From: Gallionella sp.
GTDB taxonomy: Bacteria; Pseudomonadota; Gammaproteobacteria; Burkholderiales; Gallionellaceae
NCBI GenBank assembly: GCA_017880865.1
Contig: JADGRL010000022.1
Coordinates: 1-47,725, forward strand
Length of the DNA stretch: 47,725 nucleotides
Direction: 5' to 3'
Shown here: positions 27,926-36,946 of the stretch, one piece after another
How the letters are laid out: each line of letters starts with the position of its first letter
How positions within the stretch are numbered: position 1 is the stretch's first letter
Translations under genes and position numbers: made by a program
Notes under the pieces: generated by a model
The model's input: the letters and a program-made list of their open reading frames with translations, nothing else
Database searches by the model: none
Told to the model about the DNA's origin: nothing

Positions 27926-28068
27926 GGTTTCGGTGGAGGCTCTCGTGCCTGGAGGGTGAACCTTCTCCACGCAAGAGGGAGGCTGCGGTTGCCTCGCAGA
28001 GATTATCGCCCCCTGTAGGGGTAAAGCCACTAAAGTGGCAGTAACCACGCACAGGTTATTCCGGAACC
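27926..28068. other. Hairpin-dense convergent intergenic element
   Basis: Between two converging genes, six short stems fit in about 140 bases: GTGGAG 27933-27938 with CTCCAC 27965-27970; GAGGC 27979-27983 with GCCTC 27991-27995; CCCC 28010-28013 with GGGG 28018-28021; GCCAC 28026-28030 with GTGGC 28035-28039; TAACC 28042-28046 with GGTTA 28054-28058; and an outer pair GGTTTCGG 27926-27933 with CCGGAACC 28061-28068. No T-run follows, so it is not a standard terminator. No convincing ORF covers it. Confidence 0.55.
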
Positions 28069-28113
28069 AAAACCTCAGATAGGCCCTAGAACGTCTCGCC
28101 AAGTGCGGATAAA

Positions 28114-31100
28114 CTAAGGCTCAAAGTGCAACGTGGGGCTGTCGATCGTACCGCCCATTTGCAGGTCGGCAGGCGCAGTCCCATCGTGCATCGACAAACT
28201 GACACTCATCTTTCCAGATAACTGTTGCCGTTCGACATCAAAGGTGGCCGTCGCATTCAACACACCCGCCGCGACTTTCACCTGACTAAAGTGATAAGCA
28301 TTGCTGGCATATGAAATGACACCGCTGAGCCCATCGAAAGGCGTCCTGCCGCCCGGCAAGTTTACCTTGCTGCGCCTACGCGCAGTTTCAACGATGTCCA
28401 TGCCGCTGATCATCCCGTTATTCGCCATGAAGCTGCCATCCAGCACCACGGAATCGGTCAAACCGGCTAAATCCATCGAGCTCATTTTGAAGCGTGCCGA
28501 GCCTTCGATATTTCCATCCAGCAAATGATTCAACTTCTGCATCGTGATCGTTTTTGCATTCAGCGCACCTTGTACGCGCCAGCCTGAACGCCAGATGATG
28601 CTGGCATTCCCTTGCAAAACACCCCCCAGAATACGGCCATTGAAATCACTGATCTGTAACTCTTCAGAGCTTAACTCACCTTTTGCATTCAGCTCATCAA
28701 ACGTCCAATTTGGCAACAACGGTAACGCGCTGCCGCGCACCGTTATCGCGACTTGCAGCTTGTTTTCCGGAGTGGCATTAATAGCCATCGTGAATTTGCC
28801 GGCATTTGCGCGCAAATTGGCCTGGGTAAATTTGCCAACAGGGTTGAAATTCAACTCGCCTTCGACACCGGTCAATTGGGCGGCGTCCGCATCCAGCGTG
28901 CCTTGACTGATCACCATGCGACTGACCGGATATTGATCCTGATTGGCCAGCTGTTGCAACCATGCTACGGCCTTCTGCAACCCGGCACCGCTGATTTTTA
29001 CATCTTGAAACTCGACACTACTGATCGGCTTCTTATCGTCGAACAAGCCGGTGATATCAAAATTTATTTGCGCCTCTTTGGCCTGAAATTGCTTCACATC
29101 GCCGATATATATCTCACCCAATTCCAAACGCGGCATGGGCAGAATACGTCCGGACAAATAGCCGATGTGCACCGGCTGATGCAATCTTTCGGACAGCAGT
29201 TGTTGGACCTTGGGCATGTAATCCCGCATCGGCAACACATAGGGGGCAACAAACAGCGCGCCGACCAGCAGCACCAGCAAGAACATCCCCAGCATGAACA
29301 CAAACCCCATCAGCCGCCCCCATGCGAACGGCTTGTAATGGGCTCGTGCAATTGAGACTGGTTTTTCAACATGATGGGTATCGGCAACGGTCAATTCAGC
29401 CTGATGAGCGGCTCGCTCTGCGTTGGCCTTGGCAACTTCAAGCGCCCGTTGCTCAGCTTCAGCCCAAACCCGAGCTTGGGCATCGGCCTGTTGTTTGGCC
29501 AGCTGAGCTTCCGCAGCGATGCGCTGTTCGGCCGCAATACGCTGTTGCGCTCCTTGTTTAATTTGTTCCTGACTGGGCTTATTCTTGACCGGTTCACTCG
29601 CGACAGGCGGTGGTATTGATTGCCTGACAGGCTGCCGGTTATCTTGAGCTTGAATTGTTTTCACAGCCTCGCTGGGCTGTGGCGCGGCACTGGCTTTCTG
29701 TGCGGGCTGCTGGTCTTTATGCGGCTCGACCGGGTACAGCGGTTCATCAACATGGAATGAGTCAAAAGTAAATGTATCCAGCTTGGCCGCAGAGGCAGCT
29801 TTATTGGCCTGCTGCTGCGCAATTTCGACAGCCGGTACGACCACATCGACCAATTCATAGACCTGATGTTCGCGCCCATGCTTGTCTTTTAGCGAACCGC
29901 GATACTGAAACAGGTTGGCATATTCGTCGCTGAGACGCGACACAAAATCGTAATAAGAGCGGGAAATATAAATCTGGTCGGTGCCGGCAAAATCCATCAC
30001 GCGTTGAGCGTCATTGATGCCATCGCCGACCATGTTGCTCTGACCGTTCATGTCCTTGACGATACTGATCGGTCCAAGATGAATACCGATGCGCACATTC
30101 AGCTCCGGATAATCCCTGTGCTGATTTGCCATCACCATCTTGCGGAACTGCATCGCCACTTCCAGCGCATCATCGGGATGCTGCATAAAGCCGATGGCCG
30201 CGCCATCGCCGGTATCCAGGATCATGCGCTCACCATCGCCCAGCTCTGTCAGGCAAGCCGACACCAACTGATTGAATTGTTTTTTAAGCTCGGTCTGTTT
30301 ATTGACGGACTGCTTGGTATAACCGACCACATCAAAGAACAGTACCGTCGCGCTGGTAGAGCGTGCTACTACTTCGCCTCCAGGCTTCGATTTATTCGCT
30401 TCGCCCAGCGCCTTGGCTTGAACACCCTCTTGTGACCACTGACGCATCAATGCATCCACTTTCTGCTGCACCTTCAAGCTGGCTGCATCATCGGATTTTT
30501 TTTGGGTATGGCGCTCCACCTCAGCCTTCGTATTGGCCGCTTCCAGTTCGGCGCGCGCTTCTGCGGCCTCTTGCGCCGCATTCACCGGTACCGCTTCTGC
30601 GGCTTCCTTGGCATGGCGTTCCGTCAATTCACGTGCTTTGGCTTCGGCCGCGACTCTCTGCTTTGCAAGCTCGGCGGCTTCCCGTGCTTTGGCAGCCTCT
30701 TCCTCAGCTTTTATACGGGCATGCGCCTTGGCTTCAGCCTCAAGTCGCGCTCGGGCTTCCTGCTCCGCCCTTAGCTTGGCCGCTTCCAGTTCGATATGCA
30801 TCTGCGCAGCTTTTTGTTCTGCTTTGATACGAGCAGCTTCGGCCTGTTGCCGCTCCCTGGCCGTAGCCTCAAGGCGCAGCTTGGTCTCTTGCTCGGCTTT
30901 TAACTTGGCGGACTCGAGATCCTCGTGCAGTTTTTTGGCTTCTTGCTCTGCCACCAAGCGCGCAGTTTCGGCTTGTTGCCGCTCCTTGGCCGCAGCCTCA
31001 AGGCGCAGCCTGGTCTCTTGCTCGGTTTTCAACTTAGCGGCTTCAAGCTCGCTATGAATTTTCTTGGCTTCTTGCTCAGCCTTTAACCGGGTGGTTTCAG

Positions 31101-31641
31101 CCTCTTCCCGGGCACGATGCGCCGTCTCTTCACGGATTCTGGCAGCCTCTTGCTCGGCTTTGAGCAGGATGGCTCGGGCTTCCTGCTGCGCCTTCATTTT
31201 TCCCGCTTCAATTTCCTGCCTGGATTTTTCTTCGGCCCCCGCCCTCAACTTCTCGGCCTTTTCCGCCTCGGCTGTCGGTGCTTCCGGTGGGGATGCTGTG
31301 AACGCGGACATAAAATCCAAATCGCCGCCATCCTCCACAGGTTGTGGTTTATGCGGGCTAGCCATTTTGGCGGGGACGACCATCTTGGGCGGCACGACCA
31401 TCTTTGGAGCTTTACCAACCAAGACTTTATCTTGGATGAAGCCGCTCTTCTCCAGCTCCTGAAACATCTCGCCGAGACTGGCGCGCATGCTGGGCGCGGC
31501 GCGTTTGCTGATTTCGCCAAAAGTTGAGTGTCCGTCCACCATCAGCAAGGCGCGTTTAACGTCGCCGGGAAGTTGCGAAGTCCTGCTATGCATCTCATCT
31601 TCGCCGATGCTGGTTTTGACAAAAATTGTTTTATTGTCCAT
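28114..31641 (-). CDS. Class III nucleotide cyclase fused to coiled coil and periplasmic AsmA-like domain
   Basis: A 1175-residue protein. In order (numbering from the GTG at 31665, subtract 8 for the chosen ATG): an N-terminal helical domain of about 90 residues; a Lys/Ala/Glu-rich coiled coil, 135-410, with three 43-residue repeats; a class III adenylate/guanylate cyclase domain, 435-605, with metal aspartates D445 (FFDVVGYT) and D487 (DTGDGAAIGF) and the catalytic GDGINDAQR; an Ala/Gln-rich linker with a second short coiled coil; one membrane segment at about 785-811; then about 370 periplasmic residues like the AsmA C-terminal region (NGRILGGVLQGNA ... FDGLSGVISY). The catalytic domain is thus cytoplasmic and the AsmA part periplasmic. 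Expected product is cAMP or cGMP. The start is uncertain: neither the ATG nor the earlier GTG has a clear binding site. Confidence 0.85.
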   Translation of the reverse strand: MDNKTIFVKTSIGEDEMHSRTSQLPGDVKRALLMVDGHSTFGEISKRAAPSMRASLGEMFQELEKSGFIQDKVLVGKAPKMVVPPKMVVPAKMASPHKPQPVEDGGDLDFMSAFTASPPEAPTAEAEKAEKLRAGAEEKSRQEIEAGKMKAQQEARAILLKAEQEAARIREETAHRAREEAETTRLKAEQEAKKIHSELEAAKLKTEQETRLRLEAAAKERQQAETARLVAEQEAKKLHEDLESAKLKAEQETKLRLEATARERQQAEAARIKAEQKAAQMHIELEAAKLRAEQEARARLEAEAKAHARIKAEEEAAKAREAAELAKQRVAAEAKARELTERHAKEAAEAVPVNAAQEAAEARAELEAANTKAEVERHTQKKSDDAASLKVQQKVDALMRQWSQEGVQAKALGEANKSKPGGEVVARSTSATVLFFDVVGYTKQSVNKQTELKKQFNQLVSACLTELGDGERMILDTGDGAAIGFMQHPDDALEVAMQFRKMVMANQHRDYPELNVRIGIHLGPISIVKDMNGQSNMVGDGINDAQRVMDFAGTDQIYISRSYYDFVSRLSDEYANLFQYRGSLKDKHGREHQVYELVDVVVPAVEIAQQQANKAASAAKLDTFTFDSFHVDEPLYPVEPHKDQQPAQKASAAPQPSEAVKTIQAQDNRQPVRQSIPPPVASEPVKNKPSQEQIKQGAQQRIAAEQRIAAEAQLAKQQADAQARVWAEAEQRALEVAKANAERAAHQAELTVADTHHVEKPVSIARAHYKPFAWGRLMGFVFMLGMFLLVLLVGALFVAPYVLPMRDYMPKVQQLLSERLHQPVHIGYLSGRILPMPRLELGEIYIGDVKQFQAKEAQINFDITGLFDDKKPISSVEFQDVKISGAGLQKAVAWLQQLANQDQYPVSRMVISQGTLDADAAQLTGVEGELNFNPVGKFTQANLRANAGKFTMAINATPENKLQVAITVRGSALPLLPNWTFDELNAKGELSSEELQISDFNGRILGGVLQGNASIIWRSGWRVQGALNAKTITMQKLNHLLDGNIEGSARFKMSSMDLAGLTDSVVLDGSFMANNGMISGMDIVETARRRSKVNLPGGRTPFDGLSGVISYASNAYHFSQVKVAAGVLNATATFDVERQQLSGKMSVSLSMHDGTAPADLQMGGTIDSPTLHFEP
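30715..31101 (-). repeat. Three 129-base repeats in the cyclase coiled coil
   Basis: Three tandem units of 43 codons encode the pattern AExxRLxAEQEAKKxHxxLE followed by AAKLKxEQETxLRLEAxAxERQQ. The first two are most alike; the third is diverged. The repeat is in frame and would let the coiled-coil length change by recombination. Confidence 0.75.
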
Positions 31642-31903
31642 GGCGTATTCTAACTGAAAGCGCACCTGAATTTTAGCTGTAAAAAAAAATCCTTAACAGG
31701 GAATCCGGGGGCAAGTCACTGGTCTACCTTCGTAATTGCTAGTCGATTCATTCAAAAGCAGAGCAATTTTAATTTACCCTGCCGGACAAAACCAGACTGT
31801 ACTTTCAGTTGCAGCGCTTGGGGCATCCGATGCTCATGAATCCGCCTTCAACATGCAGCGCAGATATATCGCATGAAATAATCCGCAAAAAGACTAATTG
31901 AGG
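31642..31903. other. Intergenic stretch with no recognised gene
   Basis: About 260 bases between the cyclase gene and the tRNA-Asn promoter. I see no coding potential; the cyclase promoter must lie here, but no clear -35/-10 pair stands out on the minus strand. Confidence 0.5.
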
Positions 31904-31932
31904 TTGACCGGGCAATGCAAAATCACTATGAT
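31904..31932 (+). promoter_or_regulatory. Promoter of the tRNA-Asn gene
   Basis: TTGACC (31904-31909), a 17-base spacer and TATGAT (31927-31932), close to the sigma-70 consensus, 14 bases before the mature tRNA 5' end. Confidence 0.75.
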
Positions 31933-31946
31933 GCGCACCTCTTCAT

Positions 31947-32022
31947 TCCCTGATAGCTCAGCCGGTAGAGCGACGGACTGTTAATCCGCAGGTCCCTGGT
32001 TCGAATCCAGGTCGGGGAGCCA
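31947..32022 (+). tRNA. tRNA-Asn (anticodon GTT)
   Basis: A full cloverleaf of 76 bases with encoded CCA. The acceptor stem is TCCCTGA with TCGGGGA, the discriminator G; the anticodon arm reads CGGACT-GTT-AATCCG; the T arm contains GGTTCGAATCC. The GTT anticodon reads AAC/AAU asparagine codons. It has its own promoter and terminator. Confidence 0.97.
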
Positions 32023-32030
32023 AACAGATA

Positions 32031-32058
32031 AAGCCTTGCAGTGATGCGAGGCTTTTTT
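32031..32058 (+). terminator. Terminator of tRNA-Asn
   Basis: AAGCCTTGC pairs with GCGAGGCTT around the loop AGTGAT, followed by a T-run (TTTTTTCT), 9 bases after the tRNA CCA end. Confidence 0.85.
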
Positions 32059-32145
32059 CTATTCTGCATGTGACAAAAAAACAACGCTCCCCCCTCTAAC
32101 ATTCCCAAATCGCGCGCTTCATTACACAGATCATTACACAGACTG

Positions 32146-32182
32146 AAACAAAAACGGCACCCGATCATTCAATCGGATGCCG
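32146..32182 (-). terminator. Terminator of the ccm operon
   Basis: On the minus strand CGGCA/TGCCG and CCGAT/ATCGG form a stem with one mismatch and a six-base loop, followed by GTTTTTGTTT. It lies 23 bases after the ccmI stop and ends the ccmABCDEFGHI transcript. Confidence 0.8.
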
Positions 32183-32204
32183 TGATAATAAAGCTGTCAG
32201 ACAG

Positions 32205-33461
32205 TTACGGCACGACTGAATCAATGACGATATTCAATCCCTTAACGCCGGGTTTGATGGCCCCCGTCAATCCTTGCAGGTCGCCTGGTTGCGCCATCGG
32301 AGTGCCAGACTTCGACACGCGGGCCACCACCACGACTTGTTCGAAACCGGACAGTTTCAATTGTGGCTGCATCGCCATGCTGTCGTCCAGTGTGAATTTC
32401 AGCGGCAAATCCTTTACCTGTTTGCGCAACACCGCCAGCGGCATCTTCGGGCCTTGTGCGGCACGCGCGAGGATGAACACGGTATCGTTCGGCGAAACTT
32501 TGCCTGCCAATGCCGGGCTCAAAGAAACGTTACCAGAAATGGCAGCCGTTGCGTTTGTTGATGCTTTTTCAGGGGCTTTTCCTGATGACAGTTGTGCCAA
32601 CTTTTCCTTGCCGCCCGGCTGCTCGGCGAGCATCATTCTCGCCTGCTTGATGCCGCCTCGGTAAACCTGAATTTCAGAAGAGTCCGGTTCCAGTTGGTCG
32701 ATCAGCGTTTGCCAGCGGCTTATAGCCGTGGCGTAGTCAGCCCGCTCCATGGCGGCGGAACCCGACAATGCGAGCGCAGTCGCGTTGTTTGCATCGAGTT
32801 CAAGCGCCTTGTTCAACAGCTTGGTGACCTCGACGTTTTGCAGAGTTTGGCCATTGGCCATCGCATAGACATCGGCATAATTCGCCCAGAGCTGAGCCTC
32901 GTTCGGCACCAGCACGACGAGGTGCTCATAGGCTTTGACCGCCTCTGGGAAGCGCTTCAGTTCGGTGTAGGAGCGTGCCAGTGTCCACCAGTCATTCGGG
33001 TTCTTGGCAAGCCGATTCACTTTCTTTTCCAGGCTTTGCAGCGCTTCTTCCGAATGGATGAGGCCGTCGGCATCCGCGACGATCACCTCTTGTGGCGACA
33101 GTGCATCGGGGTTGCCTACCGAAAGATAGAGCAGCACGCTGCATAACGGAAGCATCACGGCCAATACGATCGCCAGCACTTTAGCCGGATGGCGTGGCGG
33201 TCTTGCAGGCTGCTCGGTGGTTTTAACCTCTTCGATCAGGCGTGTTTGCAATTCGCTCCGGCCTTGCTCGTATGCGTCCGGAGTCAATAAGCCGTCGCGC
33301 AAATCGACTTCAAGCTCGGTGGCTTGGTCGCGCAGAATTCCCAGATTCGCGGCATCGCGCAACACATCGTTATTGGATGAAGCTTTACGCCACAACGGCA
33401 AGGCTACAAAAAGTGCTGCGACCAGCAATAATGCTGCGCAGATCGTCCAGAATAAAATCAT
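32205..33461 (-). CDS. ccmI: Cytochrome c biogenesis protein CcmI
   Basis: A 418-residue inner-membrane protein: membrane segment at about residues 3-23, a cytoplasmic loop with LRDAANLGILRDQATELEVDLRDGLL, a second membrane segment at about 92-113, and a periplasmic TPR domain (NDWWTLARSYTELKRFPEAVKAYEHLV) with a beta-rich C-terminal part. CcmI chaperones apocytochrome c by binding its C terminus and hands it to the CcmF/CcmH ligation complex. It begins 2 bases after the ccmH stop and is the last gene of the operon. Confidence 0.94.
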   Translation of the reverse strand: MILFWTICAALLLVAALFVALPLWRKASSNNDVLRDAANLGILRDQATELEVDLRDGLLTPDAYEQGRSELQTRLIEEVKTTEQPARPPRHPAKVLAIVLAVMLPLCSVLLYLSVGNPDALSPQEVIVADADGLIHSEEALQSLEKKVNRLAKNPNDWWTLARSYTELKRFPEAVKAYEHLVVLVPNEAQLWANYADVYAMANGQTLQNVEVTKLLNKALELDANNATALALSGSAAMERADYATAISRWQTLIDQLEPDSSEIQVYRGGIKQARMMLAEQPGGKEKLAQLSSGKAPEKASTNATAAISGNVSLSPALAGKVSPNDTVFILARAAQGPKMPLAVLRKQVKDLPLKFTLDDSMAMQPQLKLSGFEQVVVVARVSKSGTPMAQPGDLQGLTGAIKPGVKGLNIVIDSVVP

Positions 33462-33463
33462 GT

Positions 33464-33925
33464 TTATAAGTCTTTCGGTGGATTAAGCAAGGCTGCGGCA
33501 CGCTGCGCTTCTTCGGCGGACAATTGATTTTCGGGGATTGTCTTTTTACGTTTGCGCAATTGAAATACCAAACCGGCCAAGCCGATCAGCAGCAACGCAA
33601 ACGGACCATACCAGAGCAGCAAGGTATAGCTTTTCACCGGCGGGTCAAACAGCACGAAATCACCGTAACGGGAAACCAGATAGTCGATGATCTCCTGGTC
33701 GGTCAGACCCTTTTTCATTTGTTCGCGCACTTCGCGGCGCAGATCGTTGGCCAGCTCCGAGCGCGAGCTCGCCAACGACTCGTTCTGGCATACCAGACAA
33801 CGCAGATTTTCCGCCAGGACGATCATGCGCTTTTCCAGCACGGGGTCTTCGGCCAGATCTTTTGCTTCACCGGCATAGGAATAAGTCGGCAACAGACAAA
33901 ACAGCAGTATCAATAAATGTTTCAT
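33464..33925 (-). CDS. ccmH: Cytochrome c maturation thiol oxidoreductase CcmH
   Basis: A 153-residue protein with a signal peptide (about residues 1-18, YAGEAKDL after cleavage), the redox pair C43-x2-C46 in LRCLVCQNESLASS and a C-terminal membrane segment (LLLWYGPFALLLIGLAGLVF). It reduces the apocytochrome CXXCH disulfide in the periplasm with CcmG and joins the CcmF ligase. Length is that of the short CcmH, with the TPR part carried separately by CcmI. The ATG overlaps the ccmG stop by 4 bases. Confidence 0.95.
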   Translation of the reverse strand: MKHLLILLFCLLPTYSYAGEAKDLAEDPVLEKRMIVLAENLRCLVCQNESLASSRSELANDLRREVREQMKKGLTDQEIIDYLVSRYGDFVLFDPPVKSYTLLLWYGPFALLLIGLAGLVFQLRKRKKTIPENQLSAEEAQRAAALLNPPKDL

Positions 33926-34446
33926 TTCGCTTGCAACTCCGCAACCAATGGAAGGATTGTTTCACGCAGGCTTTGATGCGTGACCGGGCCGATCTGCTTG
34001 TACCGAATCACGCCCTGTTTGTCGATGACATAGGTTTCCGGCACGCCGTACACACCGTAATCGATTCCGATGCGCCCCTCTGTGTCCGAGGCAATCATCG
34101 TGTACGGATCGCCGCCGTTGCGTAGCCACGCTTCGCCATCTTCGTTCTTATCCTTGTAATCCAGGCCATAGATCGGCACAATGTTCTGGCGTGACAATGC
34201 CATCAGAACAGGGTGCTCCTCCCGGCAGGAAACGCACCAGGATGCCCACACGTTAAGCAACCAGACCTTACCCTTCATGTCTTGTGAAGAGAATTGTTTG
34301 GCCGGGTTGTGCAACTGGGGCAGCGTGAATGCAGGCGCCAGTTTGTTGATCAACGGCGAGGGCACTTCGTGCGGATTCAATCCCAGCCCGACATACAGAA
34401 AACCTGCCAATACCGCGAACGCCACAAACGGCCAAAAGCGCATCAT
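33922..34446 (-). CDS. ccmG: Thioredoxin-like thiol:disulfide protein CcmG (DsbE)
   Basis: A 174-residue membrane-anchored thioredoxin-fold protein: one membrane segment at about residues 5-22, then WASWCVSCREEHP with C71 and C74 as the redox pair, and the cis-Pro region GVYGVPETYVID. It passes electrons from CcdA/DsbD to CcmH and apocytochrome c. The frame runs further upstream into ccmF, but two adjacent ATGs at the ccmF stop are the natural starts; the first (34446) overlaps the stop as ATGA and has GAGGGG eight bases upstream. Confidence 0.95.
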   Translation of the reverse strand: MMRFWPFVAFAVLAGFLYVGLGLNPHEVPSPLINKLAPAFTLPQLHNPAKQFSSQDMKGKVWLLNVWASWCVSCREEHPVLMALSRQNIVPIYGLDYKDKNEDGEAWLRNGGDPYTMIASDTEGRIGIDYGVYGVPETYVIDKQGVIRYKQIGPVTHQSLRETILPLVAELQAK

Positions 34447-36449
34447 GATGATTGCCCCTCTGTTGCGATGACGCCACCTGCAGGCAAACTGCCTGCACTT
34501 ATTGGGCTCGTTTTTTTGCTGTGAACGCGATAACGGCGATCGCTGATGGCCAGCACACCACCTAGAGCCATCAACAGACAGCCCGCCCAGATCCAATCCA
34601 CAAACGGCTTGTAATAGACGCGCACCGCCCAGGCACCGCCCTCTTCGGCAATCGGCTCACCCATGGAAACATACAGGTCGCGAAACAGGCCGGTGTCGAT
34701 CGCAGCTTCTGTCATCGGCATTCCGGACGCATTGTAGTGGCGCTTCTGCGGCAGCAATTCGGTTACCAGTTTGCCATCCCGTGTGACCGTGAAGTGTGCC
34801 TCCGTCGCCATATAGTTCGGACCAGGAACGGTACGCACGCCATCAAAACGGAACATGTAGCTTCCCGCATCCACCGTGTCGCCGACGTTCATACGCACAT
34901 CACGCTCGGTTGCATAACCCTTCACCACGGTCACCCCGATGATGAACACCGCGATGCCCAAATGCGCCAGCTGCATACCGTAGTAGCTCAAACTCTGATT
35001 GCGCACGCGTTGCATGAAACTTCCCTGCCCACTCCATCGTTGCTGCAAGCTGACCACCAGCGAGGCGATGACCCAGAACGCCAGCAACAATCCGAATGCG
35101 ATCAGCGGCGTCCAGTACTTGAACACGAAGGGCAACAGCACCGCGAGTATGACTGCCGAAGCGAATCCCCAGCGCAGGCGTTTGGCCAATTCAGTCACAC
35201 TGGACTGTTTCCAGCGTGCCAATACCCCCAACCCCATCATCAATACCGCCAGCGCCATCAATGGAACGAACACCGCCTCGAAATAAGGTGGCCCGACAGA
35301 AAGTTTGCCCATGCCCAGCGCATCCATGAACAGCGGATACAGGGTGCCGATGAATACGGCGGCTGCCGCAACCGACAGCAGCACATTATTCAACAACAAC
35401 ATCGACTCGCGCGAGACCATGTCGAACTTGCCGCCCAGCCCGATCTTGGGTGCACGCCATGCGTACAACAACAACGACGAGCCGATCACGATCGCCAAGA
35501 ATGCCAGAATAAAAATACCGCGCTTGGGATCGGTTGCAAACGAATGCACCGAAGTCAGCACACCGGAGCGCACCATGAATGTCCCCAGCAGGCTGAGGGA
35601 AAATGCGGCTATCGCCAGCAACACCGTCCAACTCTTGAACGCGCCACGCTTTTCCGTAACAGCCAGCGAATGAATCAGCGCCGTGCCCACCAGCCAAGGC
35701 ATGAAGGATGCATTTTCCACCGGATCCCAGAACCACCAGCCGCCCCAACCGAGTTCATAGTAGGCCCACCAACTGCCCAGCATGACGCCCAAGGTCAGGA
35801 ATACCCAGGCCACGGTGGTCCACGGACGCGACCAGCGCGCCCACGTAGCATCCAGCTTCCCGCCCAGCAATGCGGCAATCGCAAACGCGAACGCGACCGA
35901 GAATCCCACATAGCCCATATACAACATCGGCGGATGGATCACCAAGCCCGGATCTTGCAACAATGGATTCAACTCTTGCCCATCGGACGGAGCCGGAAAC
36001 AAACGATCGAATGGATTCGAGGTGAACAGCATGAACAAGATGAAACCGACTGCGACCAGTCCCATCACGCCCAATACGCGCGCGACCATTTCTTCTGGCA
36101 GGTGTTTGCTGAACAGGGCGACGGCGGCGGTCCAGATCGACAATATGGTTACCCACAACAGCAGCGAACCTTCGTGCCCGCCCCAGATCGCGGCGAAGCG
36201 ATATTGCAGGGGCAATTGCAAATTGGAGTGTTCCGCGACATACAGCACGGAAAAATCATTGTGCAAAAAAGCATAGGCAAGGGTTGCAAACGCCAGCGAG
36301 ATAAATACGAATTGCCCGAACGCCAACGGGCGCGCAATGCTCATCCATACCGGATTGTTGCGGGCGGCACCGAGTATCGGCAATACGCCCAGGGTCATCG
36401 CCAAAAAAAGTGCGATGATTAAAGAAAAATGTCCAATTTCCGGAATCAT
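34443..36449 (-). CDS. ccmF: Cytochrome c heme lyase subunit CcmF
   Basis: A 668-residue polytopic protein with about 15 membrane segments. The WWD heme-handling motif is visible as GWGGWWFWDPVENASFMPW, and conserved periplasmic His residues lie in GHEGSLLLW and in the later loops. CcmF receives heme from CcmE and attaches it to apocytochrome c with CcmH and CcmI. It begins 20 bases after ccmE. The antisense strand also carries a very long open frame, which I treat as a codon-usage shadow. Confidence 0.97.
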   Translation of the reverse strand: MIPEIGHFSLIIALFLAMTLGVLPILGAARNNPVWMSIARPLAFGQFVFISLAFATLAYAFLHNDFSVLYVAEHSNLQLPLQYRFAAIWGGHEGSLLLWVTILSIWTAAVALFSKHLPEEMVARVLGVMGLVAVGFILFMLFTSNPFDRLFPAPSDGQELNPLLQDPGLVIHPPMLYMGYVGFSVAFAFAIAALLGGKLDATWARWSRPWTTVAWVFLTLGVMLGSWWAYYELGWGGWWFWDPVENASFMPWLVGTALIHSLAVTEKRGAFKSWTVLLAIAAFSLSLLGTFMVRSGVLTSVHSFATDPKRGIFILAFLAIVIGSSLLLYAWRAPKIGLGGKFDMVSRESMLLLNNVLLSVAAAAVFIGTLYPLFMDALGMGKLSVGPPYFEAVFVPLMALAVLMMGLGVLARWKQSSVTELAKRLRWGFASAVILAVLLPFVFKYWTPLIAFGLLLAFWVIASLVVSLQQRWSGQGSFMQRVRNQSLSYYGMQLAHLGIAVFIIGVTVVKGYATERDVRMNVGDTVDAGSYMFRFDGVRTVPGPNYMATEAHFTVTRDGKLVTELLPQKRHYNASGMPMTEAAIDTGLFRDLYVSMGEPIAEEGGAWAVRVYYKPFVDWIWAGCLLMALGGVLAISDRRYRVHSKKTSPISAGSLPAGGVIATEGQSS

Positions 36450-36469
36450 GTCAGAAGGCCTTTCAAAAA

Positions 36470-36946
36470 TTATTTTGTAACGGGTGGGCTGGCTGGCTTG
36501 GCGGCTGAATCGGCCGCATTCGCCGCTTGCGCTTTCTTCAAGGCATCAGCGGCTTCGGGCGGCATGTAATTCTCATCATGCTTGGCAAGCACCTCTTCGG
36601 CGCGCATCACACCATCCGCTTCCACCTTGCCCTGTGCGACCACGCCTTTGCCTTCTTTGAACAAATCCGGCAGGATGCCTTTGTAGACGACCGGAATGCT
36701 TTTATGCGTATCGGTAATCACAAAATTGACCGTCAAGCCGTCCTTGTCGCGCTTTACGCTGCCCTCTTCGACCAGACCGCCAATGCGGAAACTGCGCCCG
36801 CTGGGGACTTCGTTATTGAACACCTGGGTCGGGGTGAAGTACAAATTGACATTACCCCTCAGCGCATACAACACCAAGCCGACCGCCAAGCCCACTCCGG
36901 CGACGGCGACGGCGATGAACACAAATCTTTTATGGCGCGGTTTCAT
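36470..36946 (-). CDS. ccmE: Heme chaperone CcmE
   Basis: A 158-residue protein with an N-terminal membrane anchor (about residues 9-28) and a periplasmic OB-fold domain. The heme-binding histidine H123 and the following tyrosine Y127 are in [12 protein letters not shown], the covalent heme site of the HxxxY type. It accepts heme from CcmC and carries it to CcmF. The C-terminal tail after residue 133 is Ala/Lys rich and flexible, as in relatives. It overlaps ccmD by 4 bases. Confidence 0.96.
   Translation of the reverse strand: MKPRHKRFVFIAVAVAGVGLAVGLVLYALRGNVNLYFTPTQVFNNEVPSGRSFRIGGLVEEGSVKRDKDGLTVNFVITDTHKSIPVVYKGILPDLFKEGKGVVAQGKVEADGVMRAEEVLAKHDENYMPPEAADALKKAQAANAADSAAKPASPPVTK

Noticed and set aside
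28047..28056. ACGCACAGG-type sequence resembling the start of a cyclic-di-GMP riboswitch
   Set aside because: Only about ten bases agree; the conserved GACGCAAAGCC and GGTAGGTAGC parts are missing.
27920..28102. A 60-codon minus-strand frame over the hairpin-dense gap
   Set aside because: It overlaps the aminotransferase stop, has no binding site, and its sequence is better explained by the stems.
31711..31760. A possible degenerate third copy of the hairpin repeat (GCAAGTCACTGGTCTA and GCTAGTCGATTCATT)
   Set aside because: The two half-matches are in the wrong relative order and spacing; probably chance.
34737..36422. A 561-codon plus-strand open frame antisense to ccmF
   Set aside because: Composition (Gln/His/Arg-rich) and exact mirroring of ccmF codons mark it as a shadow; no binding site or family match.
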